DNA from: Nitrospira defluvii
Lineage (GTDB): Bacteria; Nitrospirota; Nitrospiria; Nitrospirales; Nitrospiraceae
Direction: 5' to 3'
Assembly: GCA_011525625.1 (NCBI GenBank)
Contig: WYAX01000029.1
Location: 225,118 to 289,117 of the forward strand
DNA length: 64,000 nt
A program made the translations under genes and the position numbers. Every line of letters starts with the position of its first letter. The first letter of the stretch is position 1. The notes beneath the pieces are model-generated. The model was given only the letters and a program-made list of their open reading frames with translations. It ran no database searches and was not told the DNA's origin. Positions 1-8,498 of the stretch are shown here, one piece after another.

Positions 1-138
1 GACCGTGACGACCTGATGATCGTAATGGTCGGGATGAGCGATGAGTTCCGTGACCTCGACCAGGACGGCCGCAGAGAGAGGGCCGACAGACATGGTCATC
101 AGTACAGAGGTAAGCGCCAGCGCTATGAGTCTCCGCAT
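1..138 (-). CDS. Secreted protein, N-terminal part (cut by window edge)
   Basis: The frame is open from an ATG at 138 to the window edge and gives 46 residues. They begin MRRLIALALTSVLMTMSVG and end the hydrophobic stretch with LSA-A, a clear Sec signal peptide with a signal peptidase I-like site. The mature part starts AVLVEVTELIAHPDHYDHQ, a pattern seen in small periplasmic proteins with an OB-fold-like start (VTELIxxPxxYDxxxVTV). GAGTGAG just upstream can serve as ribosome binding site; an in-frame GTG at 144 is an alternative start. A good promoter lies upstream at 194-222. The function cannot be assigned because most of the protein is outside the window. Confidence 0.6.
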   Translation of the reverse strand, partial: MRRLIALALTSVLMTMSVGPLSAAVLVEVTELIAHPDHYDHQVVTV

Positions 139-193
139 TCTCACTCGTGCCCCGATCGCTTGTGTAGTATGAGCATGATGCACTGTTTCATGA

Positions 194-222
194 ATTATAC
201 AAAATTCATCCGAGAGTGAGAA
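194..222 (-). promoter_or_regulatory. Putative sigma70 promoter of the edge gene
   Basis: On the minus strand TTCTCA (222-217, 4 of 6 to TTGACA) is followed after 17 bp by a perfect TATAAT (199-194). Transcription would start near 187, leaving a leader of about 50 nt before the ATG at 138. Confidence 0.5.
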
Positions 223-311
223 GCCGGACGCAAAATAAATTTTGAGGCGATTCGCGAACCTTCCTTCTGCGTGAGGTGCCGACCGGTATGAGCCTTCCTG
301 AAGAAGATCCC

Positions 312-1481
312 TTACCGTTGAAGGTCGTTGTGCAACTCGCCGATGAAACTGTTCAACACGTGTTGCTGCATTTGTCCGATTTTTTCGGCATCTGACTGAA
401 TCGTGCCGTCGGTCAGGGCCGGGGCATCCTTGGGGATCGGCGCCGTTCGAGCCAGCAGTTCCTCTTCGAGTGCGTCAGGGCTGGAATCGATTTCCGAGAG
501 CACAGCCAGCAAACGCTGTAGGCCGAAGACCGACCGAGCATTTTCAGAATGCACGGCATTCGAACTCGCGCCATGCACAAGGGACAGCCAGAATTTCGCT
601 TCCAGATCTTCCCCAAGGGTACCCCAGGCAAACGTCCGCAGTTTTTCCACCAACGCTTCTTCAGTTCGCTCAAGCCCGTCATAGTGCGCAATCGAACGTT
701 CGACCGGTCGTTCGCCCAAGACCGCAAGCGTCTCTTTCCACAGATCGAGCGCTCCCGTTGCCGGGACAGTCTGAGGGGATGCCTTCTGCAAGTTCGTTTG
801 AATCGCGTGAAGGTACTGATGGAGATGCTTCACCTTCCGGCCGGCCAGACTTCCGGCCGGGATCCCCCAAATATGACCGATCTCATGATCTTGCAGGGGA
901 GCGGCATTGATGGATTTCCATTCTCGTTCTGAGACTTCGAGGCGTTTCTTGTACTTCTCCATCAAGCGGAGTTGGGCCTGAATTTCAAGACCGAGTCTGG
1001 CTTCCTGATAAGCCTCGGCCGAGATATCATCCTCATCCCACCTGCGGTTCAGCGATCGGATCGCCGGCTTGGGGACTGCGGCGCGTGCGCCTTGCTTGAT
1101 CGCATCCACGGCTGCAGGATCCAGCTTGTAGCGGGTGCGCAGGAGATCTGCGGCCGCGCGCACTTGTCCTTCAGCCAGGGCGATCATTCCCTTCATGGCT
1201 TCCATTTGCAGCCAAAGACGCTCCCGTCGGAGCCTGACCCGGCGGCGATATTCATCTCTCCGGTTGGTGACGTCCCGCAACGCGTCCTGTTTGACCATCT
1301 GGTGGATCGGTTTGGACCCCGCCACGCAGCGAGGGTCTGGTCGGTCGGCTGCGATATGGCTGATCTCCTCAGGCGTGATGTCAAAGTGCTGCAAGAGCAG
1401 GAGTTTGAGCATGATCCGGCCCTGGATCGGTGCTTGTTCGATGGTGGAGGCGATAAGTTCAGGGGTCAGTAAGGCGGACAT
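312..1481 (-). CDS. Conserved hypothetical protein, 389 aa
   Basis: This is a soluble, helix-rich, charged protein with no signal peptide or membrane segment. The start ATG at 1481 has GAGAGG about 6 nt upstream. The central part (residues about 75-200) is rich in Arg/Lys/Glu heptads and looks coiled-coil-like. The C-terminal third is acidic helical. No catalytic motif or known domain is recognised. It lies 32 bp downstream of a 70-residue hypothetical gene in the same direction, so the two may be cotranscribed. It is probably a lineage-specific protein; the function is unknown. Confidence 0.7.
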   Translation of the reverse strand: MSALLTPELIASTIEQAPIQGRIMLKLLLLQHFDITPEEISHIAADRPDPRCVAGSKPIHQMVKQDALRDVTNRRDEYRRRVRLRRERLWLQMEAMKGMIALAEGQVRAAADLLRTRYKLDPAAVDAIKQGARAAVPKPAIRSLNRRWDEDDISAEAYQEARLGLEIQAQLRLMEKYKKRLEVSEREWKSINAAPLQDHEIGHIWGIPAGSLAGRKVKHLHQYLHAIQTNLQKASPQTVPATGALDLWKETLAVLGERPVERSIAHYDGLERTEEALVEKLRTFAWGTLGEDLEAKFWLSLVHGASSNAVHSENARSVFGLQRLLAVLSEIDSSPDALEEELLARTAPIPKDAPALTDGTIQSDAEKIGQMQQHVLNSFIGELHNDLQR

Positions 1482-1513
1482 GATAGGCCTCTCGTGCGAG
1501 GTAAAAGGTTCGC

Positions 1514-1726
1514 TCAGGCCGTGCCCTGATGACTGTTTTCAAGGTAGACCGCGACGTATTCGCGAATTTCTTGGATGCTGCCGCTGGCAAACAGTTCGCG
1601 GGGAATTTCGACCCGCACCAGCTTGGCCGGATCGACGCCACGGTCGATCGCATATTCATCGTCGATGTACAAGGTCACAGAACCGTCGGGGTGGCGAATC
1701 GCATAGACCGCATTGTTTTCGGCCAT
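1514..1726 (-). CDS. Small hypothetical protein, 70 aa
   Basis: This short acidic protein starts MAENNAVYAIRHPDGSVTLY and reads as a beta-hairpin start followed by a helix (IQEIREYVAVYLEN). GGAGCAGCTCCT precedes the ATG and contains a plausible ribosome binding site. It sits directly upstream of the 389-residue hypothetical and is likely in its operon. No family is recognised. The codon pattern and tight spacing support a real gene. Confidence 0.6.
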   Translation of the reverse strand: MAENNAVYAIRHPDGSVTLYIDDEYAIDRGVDPAKLVRVEIPRELFASGSIQEIREYVAVYLENSHQGTA

Positions 1727-1827
1727 AGGAGCTGCTCCGTCTGAGGATGTGGAACGGTGTCGCTCCTACTGGTAACACAGGCTCCGGCTGAGTGTCAAAA
1801 CGTCACCGGCCGTTCTTCACACTGTCT

Positions 1828-2490
1828 TCAGCGCCGGAACATGTGTCGCCGCCAGAGGATGTAGCTGGTGAAGGCAAGGAGGGCGATCAGCAGGGTGTTT
1901 CGGATTCGACCCGGACCGAAACAGGTCAAGTTGACGACTGCGTTCGTGGTGCCGTATGCGGCATACACCAAGTACACGAGGAGTGACCATTTTTTGAGGC
2001 GAAGGAACCCGTATCCGACCCAGGTGTGGAGAACGGGAGAGAGGGCTTTAGTCACGAAGCCGGCGGCTCCGTCCAGTTTCGTGCAGAAAAATGGCAGCAG
2101 GTATTCAGGATTCTTGGCGATGATAATCGCATCGTTAGCGGCGCTGACCAGGAAGAGGAGACCGAGAAATCTAATGTCATGTCCCTCGGCCCATGCCTTG
2201 CGGCCGGTTCTCGCGACATCGGAGCCTGAACCTGCCGGTCCGAGTGCGGCGTCGTAACTCTGAAGTGCCCACCAGGGAAGCGCCAGCAGCATGAAGAAGA
2301 AGACTTCGGCGGCTCGACCGGAGAGGCGTCCCAACGCGTAACTCAAAACAATCAGTAAGATAGTCATGAAGCCATAGAAGACGGCGGCTCGACGCCGCCC
2401 GCGAAGCAGCTGGCCGAGTCCGGGGAGAAGCGCTGAGTAGAGGGCCGCACGGTGGTCCGAGGTCGAATGGGTCGGAGCGTTCACGGGCAT
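1828..2490 (-). CDS. Polytopic membrane protein, about 220 aa
   Basis: The protein has five or so hydrophobic segments and contains LLPGLGQLLRGRRRAAVFYG near the N-terminus, a motif found in small multi-pass proteins of the TM2/DUF5683 type (LPGxGQ near the first membrane segment). The reading frame is open upstream to a GTG at 2538, but that codon lies inside a strong hairpin (2536-2567), so the ATG at 2490 (MPVNAPTH) is chosen; a GTG at 2517 is also possible. No clear Shine-Dalgarno is seen. It ends in a basic cytoplasmic tail (WRRHMFRR). It follows the HemQ-like gene at 2593-3300 on the same strand. Function unknown. Confidence 0.65.
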   Translation of the reverse strand: MPVNAPTHSTSDHRAALYSALLPGLGQLLRGRRRAAVFYGFMTILLIVLSYALGRLSGRAAEVFFFMLLALPWWALQSYDAALGPAGSGSDVARTGRKAWAEGHDIRFLGLLFLVSAANDAIIIAKNPEYLLPFFCTKLDGAAGFVTKALSPVLHTWVGYGFLRLKKWSLLVYLVYAAYGTTNAVVNLTCFGPGRIRNTLLIALLAFTSYILWRRHMFRR

Positions 2491-2535
2491 GGATGTGGCG
2501 GTGCGAGCTACGATCACGTGTTGGAGCAGAACGCA

Positions 2536-2567
2536 CACGGCCCTCGATCAGCAGATCGAAGGCCGTG
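2536..2567 (-). other. Strong intergenic hairpin (14-bp stem, 4-nt loop)
   Basis: CACGGCCCTCGATC (2536-2549) and GATCGAAGGCCGTG (2554-2567) pair with only one wobble around loop AGCA. It lies between the HemQ-like gene stop (2593) and the start of the downstream membrane protein. There is no T-run after it on the minus strand, so it may be a 3'-end stabiliser, a partial terminator or an attenuator rather than a canonical intrinsic terminator. Confidence 0.55.
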
Positions 2568-2592
2568 AGAACCGTTCAAACGCGAGGGGCTG

Positions 2593-3300
2593 TTAGCCAC
2601 CCAGCGTATCGAGAGTTTCTTTGAGACTTTTGCGGATGCAGGTGAAGATCGGGGTGTCCCGCAAAGTATAGCGGCTGCCTTCGGTTTCCCGAAGCGCCAT
2701 GACGAGGTCGAGGAAGTCTTCCGGCTTGTCGCTTTCGAAGGCTACAACCCATTCTTGATCGTCGAGTCCGAAAGAGTAGGTCGTATTCAGTTTGACCGAC
2801 GGGAAGCGATGGCCGACTTCAATGTGCTCGTCCATCATGCCCTGACGCGCGGCCTTGGTGAGCAGGAACCACTCGCGAGTTTTCACAAATGGATACACGA
2901 AGATGTACTTCGCCTTGCCGGGGACCACGGTCAGCCGTTTGCTTTCCTGGTTCTCGTGGGTGTGATTGTCGACGTAAATGGAGCGTTTGGTGATCGCGAG
3001 GTACGAGTAGGGGTTGAGCAGATACTTGCCCAATCCGGACGCCAGGATCTTGGTGCTCATTTCCTGGAACAGCTCAAGTTCGTAGCTGATGCGCCAGAGC
3101 ATCAGGTCGCAGTCGCCGCGAATACCGACGGTCGTATACGCAATGACGAGCACTTTGCCCTGGTATTCTTCCACGGCACGGAGAAACTCCTGCTTGCCAC
3201 GTGTGCGCTCATCTTCGGGAAGGCGACGCCACGCCGGATCAACCTTGTAGAATGTGAAATTGACGTACTGGCGGCGGGCCGCTTGTTCGGGGCTGGACAT
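2593..3300 (-). CDS. Chlorite-dismutase-fold heme protein, HemQ/ChdC-like coproheme decarboxylase
   Basis: The 235-residue protein belongs to the chlorite dismutase/HemQ family (dimeric alpha+beta barrels). The start at 3300 (MSSPEQAARR) has GGAGG 8 nt upstream, better than the upstream MPGGFL codon. The predicted proximal heme ligand is His159 in GMMDEHIEVG. The Tyr-Pro-x-x-Lys signature of coproheme decarboxylases is present (Y136-P137, K140). True chlorite dismutases have Arg 13 residues after the proximal His; here this is Asn172, and Firmicutes HemQ has Gln. No signal peptide is present, so it is cytoplasmic. I infer a role in heme synthesis (coproheme III to heme b), not chlorite detoxification. 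The Asn at the distal position is unusual. Confidence 0.75.
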   Translation of the reverse strand: MSSPEQAARRQYVNFTFYKVDPAWRRLPEDERTRGKQEFLRAVEEYQGKVLVIAYTTVGIRGDCDLMLWRISYELELFQEMSTKILASGLGKYLLNPYSYLAITKRSIYVDNHTHENQESKRLTVVPGKAKYIFVYPFVKTREWFLLTKAARQGMMDEHIEVGHRFPSVKLNTTYSFGLDDQEWVVAFESDKPEDFLDLVMALRETEGSRYTLRDTPIFTCIRKSLKETLDTLGG

Positions 3301-3445
3301 GAGGAACCCTCCAGGCAACTTCTTGATAATGTAAAAGAATAAGAGCTAGCTCTTTAGCATTTCGTCTCCTGGGCTGTCAACACAGTCCACGGTGGTGAGG
3401 CAGCGAATTGACAGGCCTTCACCGATCTGGTACTGCCTGCACACG

Positions 3446-4060
3446 ATGAGCCGCATGCGGAGATGGGGGGCCGAGTTCCCGTGTCTACGGGGCTTGCTGA
3501 TCGCGGCAGGTCTGAGCGCTCCTGCGCTGTCGCATGGGATCGAGGTCCAGCCGACTCCCGAACAGATTCATGCCGCAGTGGAGCGTGGACAAGCGGCTGC
3601 GGCTCAAGGCATTTCTCCCGATCAACTCCACACCTGGTTCGGTTCCGAAAAAGATCTGGCTCCCCGCGGGTTCATCATGACCAAGCTCGGGAGCCTGTTG
3701 GTGATGGCCAACCATTTGTCCTTGCGAGCGTTGTCGCCGACCGAACAGGACATCGCCCAGGTCATGGCCAATGAGAACCTGCTCATCAATGTAGTGCTCT
3801 ACGGGGACCGACTCAATTTCGCGGCCGACAGTTACGTGGTCCTGGAGCAGGCCGGCCGGACCGTCAAGCCTGCCACGGTGCGATTTGATGCGCGAGGCGA
3901 TCGCACAGCCGTGTGGCCGCAACAGCCGGCCTATCGGGCGAAGGTGATTGCGCAATTCCCCTATGCAGAGCTGGACCCGCGTGCGAAGACGACCCTCACC
4001 GTGTTTCCATCCGGCGGCGGGCAAGTCAGCTTCGACCTTGATTTCGCCCGTATCGAATAG
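3446..4060 (+). CDS. Exported hypothetical protein, 204 aa
   Basis: The chosen ATG at 3446 gives MSRMRRWGAEFPCLRGLLIA, a basic n-region followed by a hydrophobic stretch ending APALS-HG, a likely signal peptide. No strong Shine-Dalgarno is seen and a GTG at 3392 is also in frame. The mature part has a helical region (residues about 35-100) and a beta-rich C-terminal half (VVLYGDRLNFAADSYVVLEQ onward) resembling a periplasmic Ig-like or lipocalin-type sheet. No family recognised. It stands alone, 48 bp before cinA. Confidence 0.6.
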   Translation: MSRMRRWGAEFPCLRGLLIAAGLSAPALSHGIEVQPTPEQIHAAVERGQAAAAQGISPDQLHTWFGSEKDLAPRGFIMTKLGSLLVMANHLSLRALSPTEQDIAQVMANENLLINVVLYGDRLNFAADSYVVLEQAGRTVKPATVRFDARGDRTAVWPQQPAYRAKVIAQFPYAELDPRAKTTLTVFPSGGGQVSFDLDFARIE

Positions 4061-4108
4061 TGTGAACATCCCGTCAATGCCCGTGTCCAGTATAAAGGTT
4101 GATGCCGT

Positions 4109-5392
4109 ATGAACAAGTCGAACGCCTGGACGGCCGAAACCGTCGCCATTGGGTCTGAACTCCTCCTCGGTGGGCGTCTGGATACGAATTCCCTCTTCAT
4201 CGCCGGCTGCCTGGCGGCCAGCGGAATCGAACTTCGGTACAAAACGACGGTGGGCGATGATCTCTCGGACATGGTGACGGTGCTCAAGGCGGCGGCCCGG
4301 CGTGTGCGGGTGGTGATCATCACGGGAGGATTGGGCCCAACCGTCGACGACCTCACGCGCGAGGCGGTTGCGCAGGCCACCGGGCATCGCTTGGTCCGGC
4401 GAAAGACCGCGCTGGACGAAATGACGGCCCGATTGGCTCAGTGGGGCAGAACCCCCACGACGTCGCAGTTTCGACAGGCGAGGATTCCGTCGGGTGCGGA
4501 CATCCTGTCCAATCCGGTCGGCACCGCGCCGGGATTCGCCCTGGTGTGGAACGGAACGTTTGTTGCCGCGCTTCCCGGAGTCCCGCGTGAGATGGAGCCG
4601 ATGCTGCGCGAAGGGGTGTTGCCACGTCTACAAGCCTGGATGCCTACGCAGAAGGTGCGGCCGGCGACACCGATGATTCGGCGGGTGCTGCATACGTCGG
4701 GCGTGCCGGAATCGGTTGTGGATCAGAAGCTGGCGGGGTTGGTGCCGCAACACAGTTCGGTCCAACTGGGCATCTATGCGTCTCCTATGGAAGTGATGGT
4801 GTCCTTGACCGGACCGGCCGATGCACCGGGCACCGTGGCTCTGGAGCGATTGTGCGAAGAAGCCAACGCGAAGCTCGGCGATATTGTGTACGGTCAAGAA
4901 GCGGACACGATGGAATCGGTGGTCGGCCGCCTGTTGACCGACCAACGGATGACGCTGGCAGTGGCTGAGTCCTGCACGGGGGGACTGATCGGCCATCGGT
5001 TGACGCAAGTGCCCGGCTCTTCCTCCTATGTGGACCGGATCGTGGTCTGTTACAGCAACCGGGCGAAGATCGAGTTGGTGGGGGTGCCTGAGGATCTGAT
5101 CGATCGGCATGGAGCCGTGAGTGCGGAGGTGGCGGCAGCCATGGCACGAGGCATCCGTGAGCGCAGCGGCGTGTCCGTCGGGTTGAGCGTGACCGGCATT
5201 GCGGGGCCGGGAGGGGCGACAGAGACAAAACCGGTGGGGTTGGTCTATGTGGGGCTCGACGGTGGCCCGGGCAAGGCGATGACGAAGGAGTTTCGCTTCC
5301 ATGGCGCAGACCGTTCCGTCATCAAGCAGCGCGCGTCGCAGGCCGCACTGGATCTGTTGCGTCGTTGGCTGATTCAACACAGGCTCGCATGA
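4109..5392 (+). CDS. cinA: CinA-like protein (ADP-ribose pyrophosphatase/NMN deamidase)
   Basis: The 427-residue length and two-domain layout are typical of full-length CinA. The N-terminal molybdopterin-binding-like (COG1058) domain has AIGSELLLGGRLDTNS and the IITGGLGPTVDDLTREA motif. The C-terminal PncC domain (from about residue 275) has the AESCTGG motif with the predicted catalytic Ser288, and SVTGIAGPGG near the end. The family recycles pyridine nucleotides by deamidating NMN and hydrolysing ADP-ribose; in some bacteria it is linked to competence and recA. The ATG follows TATAAA (4091-4096) closely, so the mRNA leader could be very short. It overlaps thpR by 4 bp (ATGA), which implies translational coupling. 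Confidence 0.93.
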   Translation: MNKSNAWTAETVAIGSELLLGGRLDTNSLFIAGCLAASGIELRYKTTVGDDLSDMVTVLKAAARRVRVVIITGGLGPTVDDLTREAVAQATGHRLVRRKTALDEMTARLAQWGRTPTTSQFRQARIPSGADILSNPVGTAPGFALVWNGTFVAALPGVPREMEPMLREGVLPRLQAWMPTQKVRPATPMIRRVLHTSGVPESVVDQKLAGLVPQHSSVQLGIYASPMEVMVSLTGPADAPGTVALERLCEEANAKLGDIVYGQEADTMESVVGRLLTDQRMTLAVAESCTGGLIGHRLTQVPGSSSYVDRIVVCYSNRAKIELVGVPEDLIDRHGAVSAEVAAAMARGIRERSGVSVGLSVTGIAGPGGATETKPVGLVYVGLDGGPGKAMTKEFRFHGADRSVIKQRASQAALDLLRRWLIQHRLA

Positions 5393-6003
5393 TCCGGGCA
5401 TTTCTCGCCATTGAGGTGCCTCCGGAACTCCGCGCGGCCTTGTCGGCGGTCCAGCAGGACCTCAAGCGACGGTTCGAGCGAACGGTCGATCGGCGGGCGC
5501 ACATCACTTGGGTGCAACCGGCTTCCATGCATCTGACGCTGAAGTTTCTGGGCGACATACCGGAAGGTCTGATCGAGTCGCTGCATGTGAGGCTTGCGCA
5601 GGCGGTGGCCGGTCATCGCATGATCGAGGTGCCCTTCTCGCGACTGGGAACGTTTCCCCGATCGCAGCAACCGAGGGTCCTCTGGGCAGGCCCGCCTGAA
5701 AGTTGGGAGCAGGGGAACGAGGGAGAACGATTACAGGCATTGTCTCGGACGGTGGAGGACGTGTGCCTGGCCGGGGGGCTGGCGGCGGACGTGCGGCCAT
5801 TCAGTCCGCATCTGACATTGGCACGCATCAAAGAAGGGGAACGGCAGGTCGGGCAGGTCTTGGCGGAGAGTGGGGTGTTGACTCAGTCCCTGACCTGTGG
5901 CCTGTTGGAGATCAAGGCGGTGGTCATGATGAAAAGCCAGCTGCGGCCCACAGGGTCGGTCTATACCCAACTGTGGGAATGCCCCTTGAACCCAATTGTT
6001 TGA
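5389..6003 (+). CDS. thpR: RNA 2',3'-cyclic phosphodiesterase (LigT family)
   Basis: This member of the 2H phosphoesterase family has both HxTx motifs: HLTLKFLGD and HLTLARIKE, which provide the two catalytic His-Thr/Leu pairs. It opens 2',3'-cyclic phosphates at RNA ends. The start at 5389 (MIRAFLAIEVPPEL) overlaps the cinA stop in the classical ATGA arrangement, and MIRAFLAIE is the family's standard N-terminus. The length (204 aa) is normal. cinA-thpR-recA proximity is common in bacteria. Confidence 0.92.
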   Translation: MIRAFLAIEVPPELRAALSAVQQDLKRRFERTVDRRAHITWVQPASMHLTLKFLGDIPEGLIESLHVRLAQAVAGHRMIEVPFSRLGTFPRSQQPRVLWAGPPESWEQGNEGERLQALSRTVEDVCLAGGLAADVRPFSPHLTLARIKEGERQVGQVLAESGVLTQSLTCGLLEIKAVVMMKSQLRPTGSVYTQLWECPLNPIV

Positions 6004-6065
6004 AATCCGGTCCGGGAGCGGGACCTGTCATTGGGCGCGATGGTCACGGATCGCCGGCGGCTCTC

Positions 6066-6329
6066 TCAACGGGTGACGCATTCCTCAGGGACAGGAACGG
6101 CGTCTAATTCGGTCAGTGCGGCCACCTGCATGCGGCACATGGCGGACACGATCCCTTCGTAGACGGTTGCGGCGGCAACAGACCAAGCGGGATTAAACGG
6201 CTCGCCACGGAACGCCGCTTCGGCCGCTTTCTTTTCGTCATATGTCAGGTCGCGCGGGCTAGGCACGGCGGGCTCCTGCAGCTGTGCGGCAGACTGTCCG
6301 AATCCGTCATCCATTCGCGGTTGTGGCAT
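6066..6329 (-). CDS. Small hypothetical protein, 87 aa
   Basis: The ATG at 6329 (MPQPRMDDGFGQSA) follows AGGAGG with good spacing, which selects it over the longer frame. The acidic N-terminal tail precedes a helical part with DLTYDEKKAAEAAFRGEPFNP. No membrane segment or known domain. It converges on thpR (62 bp gap). Similar PFNPxW-containing small proteins are annotated only as hypothetical, so no function is proposed. Confidence 0.6.
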   Translation of the reverse strand: MPQPRMDDGFGQSAAQLQEPAVPSPRDLTYDEKKAAEAAFRGEPFNPAWSVAAATVYEGIVSAMCRMQVAALTELDAVPVPEECVTR

Positions 6330-6888
6330 GGAGGCCTCCTGCATCAAGTGAGGAAATCGGTCACCACTGGTGATCCAGAGCAATCTTGGTGCCAGGGGTA
6401 TGTTCATGCAGAACGCATCTCGATGGAGATATTCAGAAGCCTCACACGCAACAACTAGAGTAGATTTTCTGCGGTCTCCAAAATGTTTTCATGGACTTAC
6501 GCGTCCGGGCGCACGACGAGTCGAGCATACGTGATCGAGCAAATTGAGTCAGGGGTATGTTGGTGCGGTGACGGTTATGACAGTACCTCGCGGGATTTCT
6601 GACGTTGGTCACGTCTGCGTCCATGCGGGCGACGGCGCTGACCGACGGGGGCTCGCGAGATTGCTTGAGGGGAATCACGTGGATGTGTCGTCCGTCGAGG
6701 TCGACTGAGGGACGTGCAGGCTAGGTTTCTTTCATCTCAGTCCGGTATAATCCGCTGTTCTGTCCGCGTTCATGGTCTGAGTCTGGTCCGGTTGGCGCGT
6801 GGTCAACTCATGGCCGGCTGGTGCGTTGTTTCCGACGACATGCGAGACACGCACACTTCACGAGTCATGTTGCGAGAAGGAGTTTCGA
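6330..6888. other. Intergenic region upstream of recA
   Basis: This 559-bp stretch has no convincing gene; the short frames in it have no ribosome binding site and odd composition. It separates the divergently oriented 87-residue gene and recA. Its right part carries the putative recA promoter and operator (6746-6771). The remainder shows nothing recognisable. Confidence 0.5.
6746..6771 (+). promoter_or_regulatory. Putative recA promoter -10 with SOS-box-like operator
   Basis: A perfect TATAAT at 6746-6751 has only a weak -35. The start point predicted near 6758 lies inside GTTC-TGTCCGC-GTTC (6757-6771), a direct repeat GTTC-N7-GTTC identical in form to the LexA operator known from Alphaproteobacteria. 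A repressor bound here would block initiation. The site is seen; its use by LexA is an inference. Confidence 0.5.
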
Positions 6889-8001
6889 ATGACTGAAAAA
6901 GACGAGAAAAAGCGCGCGTTGGACTTGGCACTGGCTCAGATTGAAAAGCAATACGGCAAGGGTGCGGTCATGAAGTTGGGGACCGAGGATCGACCGGCCG
7001 ATGTGCCGGCAATTTCAAGCGGGTCCTTGGGGTTGGATATTGCGCTCGGCGTGGGCGGATTTCCTCGTGGACGGGTCATCGAGATTTTTGGTCCGGAGTC
7101 GTCCGGTAAAACCACCCTGACGCTGCATGCCATCGCCGAAGCGCAGAAGGCCGGCGGGGTGGCGGCGTTCATCGATGCCGAACATGCGCTGGATTTGACC
7201 TATGCCAAGAAGTTGGGTGTGCAGACCGACGACTTGCTCGTGTCGCAGCCGGATACCGGCGAGCAGGCGCTCGAAATCGCCGAAACTCTCGTACGCAGCG
7301 GCGCGATCGACGTGATTGTCGTCGACTCCGTGGCGGCGTTGGTGCCGCGGGCTGAGATTGAAGGCGAAATGGGCGATGCCCACATGGGTTTGCAGGCGCG
7401 CTTGATGTCGCAGGCCTTACGCAAACTGACGGCGGCGATCGCCAAATCGCAGACGACCTTGATCTTCATCAACCAGATCCGCATGAAAATCGGGGTGATG
7501 TTCGGGAACCCCGAAACGACGACCGGCGGCAATGCGTTGAAGTTCTATTCGTCCGTGCGCCTGGATATTCGTCGAATCGAGTCGATCAAGGATGGTCAGG
7601 ACGTCACCGGAAGCCGTGTCCGGGTGAAGGTGGTGAAGAACAAGATGGCCCCGCCGTTCAGGCAGGCGGAATTCGACATCATGTTTGCCGAAGGCATTTC
7701 CAAGTCGGGCGAGATCGTCGATATGGGGGTGGAGAAGCGCGTGGTGGAGAAGGCCGGTGCCTGGTACTCCTATAAAGGGGAACGATTGGGACAGGGTCGG
7801 GAAGCCGTCCGCGATTTTCTGAAGACCAATCCGGCCATTGCCAGGGAGATTGAAGGCAAGGTGCGCGAACTCGCGGGTCTGCCTGCCCGTGGGGCCGACA
7901 AGAAGGCGGATGCCAAAGAGGCCAAAGACGAGAAACCCGAGCGCAAGGTGGAGAGCCGGCAGGACGAGAAGCGCGGCCACAGTGCGAGAGCGACGACGTA
8001 G
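6889..8001 (+). CDS. recA: Recombinase RecA
   Basis: The 370-residue protein is full length. The start ATG at 6889 ([20 protein letters not shown]) follows GAAGGAG. The Walker A motif GPESSGKT is at residues 68-75, and the DNA-binding loop region ([20 protein letters not shown]) is intact. The C-terminus is a long Lys/Glu-rich tail (about 40 residues), as in many RecAs. It catalyses ATP-dependent strand exchange and stimulates LexA self-cleavage. It is followed after 8 bp by recX and then alaS, so these form an operon. Confidence 0.98.
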   Translation: MTEKDEKKRALDLALAQIEKQYGKGAVMKLGTEDRPADVPAISSGSLGLDIALGVGGFPRGRVIEIFGPESSGKTTLTLHAIAEAQKAGGVAAFIDAEHALDLTYAKKLGVQTDDLLVSQPDTGEQALEIAETLVRSGAIDVIVVDSVAALVPRAEIEGEMGDAHMGLQARLMSQALRKLTAAIAKSQTTLIFINQIRMKIGVMFGNPETTTGGNALKFYSSVRLDIRRIESIKDGQDVTGSRVRVKVVKNKMAPPFRQAEFDIMFAEGISKSGEIVDMGVEKRVVEKAGAWYSYKGERLGQGREAVRDFLKTNPAIAREIEGKVRELAGLPARGADKKADAKEAKDEKPERKVESRQDEKRGHSARATT

Positions 8002-8009
8002 GGAGCGGC

Positions 8010-8498
8010 ATGCCGGCTGGACCTGGTGGACGACGACGTGCGGAGTCGCCGCCGGATTTCCTGACCATGGCGATCCGGTACCTGGCCCGTGCCGAGCGGA
8101 CCGCATCACAGGTCGAGCGGTACGTTCAGGGAAAAGGGGCGAGCCGGGCGCAGGGGTACGCGGTTGTACGCGAACTGGAGCGACGAGGCTATCTCGACGA
8201 TCAGGCCTATGCCGCTCGTTGGGCGGAATCTCGGTTGTGGCGGCGCCCGATGGGGCGTGAGCGGCTGAAACTGGAGCTCCTCGGTCGAGGCTTCGAGGAC
8301 AGGGTGGCGGAGCGGGCCTTAGATCTTGCTTACCGGTCGATTTCCGAACAGGAGTTCGCGTGCCGGGCGTTAGAGGGGCGCAGGACGAGCATGCGTCCGC
8401 TACAGTGGGTGAGATTTTTGCGGCAACGCGGGTTTGATGACGACACCATTCAGCAAGTCACGCAAGTCGACTTGGAGACGGGGTTAGACGAGTTATGA
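8010..8498 (+). CDS. recX: Regulatory protein RecX
   Basis: The 162-residue protein has the three-helix repeats of RecX (for example ASRAQGYAVVRELERRGYLD and RGFDDDTIQQV). RecX binds RecA filaments and limits recombinase activity. GGGAGCGG precedes the ATG. It starts 8 bp after recA, and its TGA overlaps the alaS ATG (ATGA at 8495-8498), so translation of all three is coupled. The N-terminal 20 residues are Pro/Arg-rich and may be disordered. Confidence 0.9.
   Translation: MPAGPGGRRRAESPPDFLTMAIRYLARAERTASQVERYVQGKGASRAQGYAVVRELERRGYLDDQAYAARWAESRLWRRPMGRERLKLELLGRGFEDRVAERALDLAYRSISEQEFACRALEGRRTSMRPLQWVRFLRQRGFDDDTIQQVTQVDLETGLDEL

Noticed and set aside
2593..3300. Calling this gene chlorite dismutase
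   Set aside because: The distal Arg essential for chlorite decomposition is Asn, and the Tyr/Lys pair of coproheme decarboxylase is present; no export signal.
6442..6678. 78-residue minus-strand frame upstream of recA
   Set aside because: Composition unlike a protein and no start signals; the region is better explained as intergenic.
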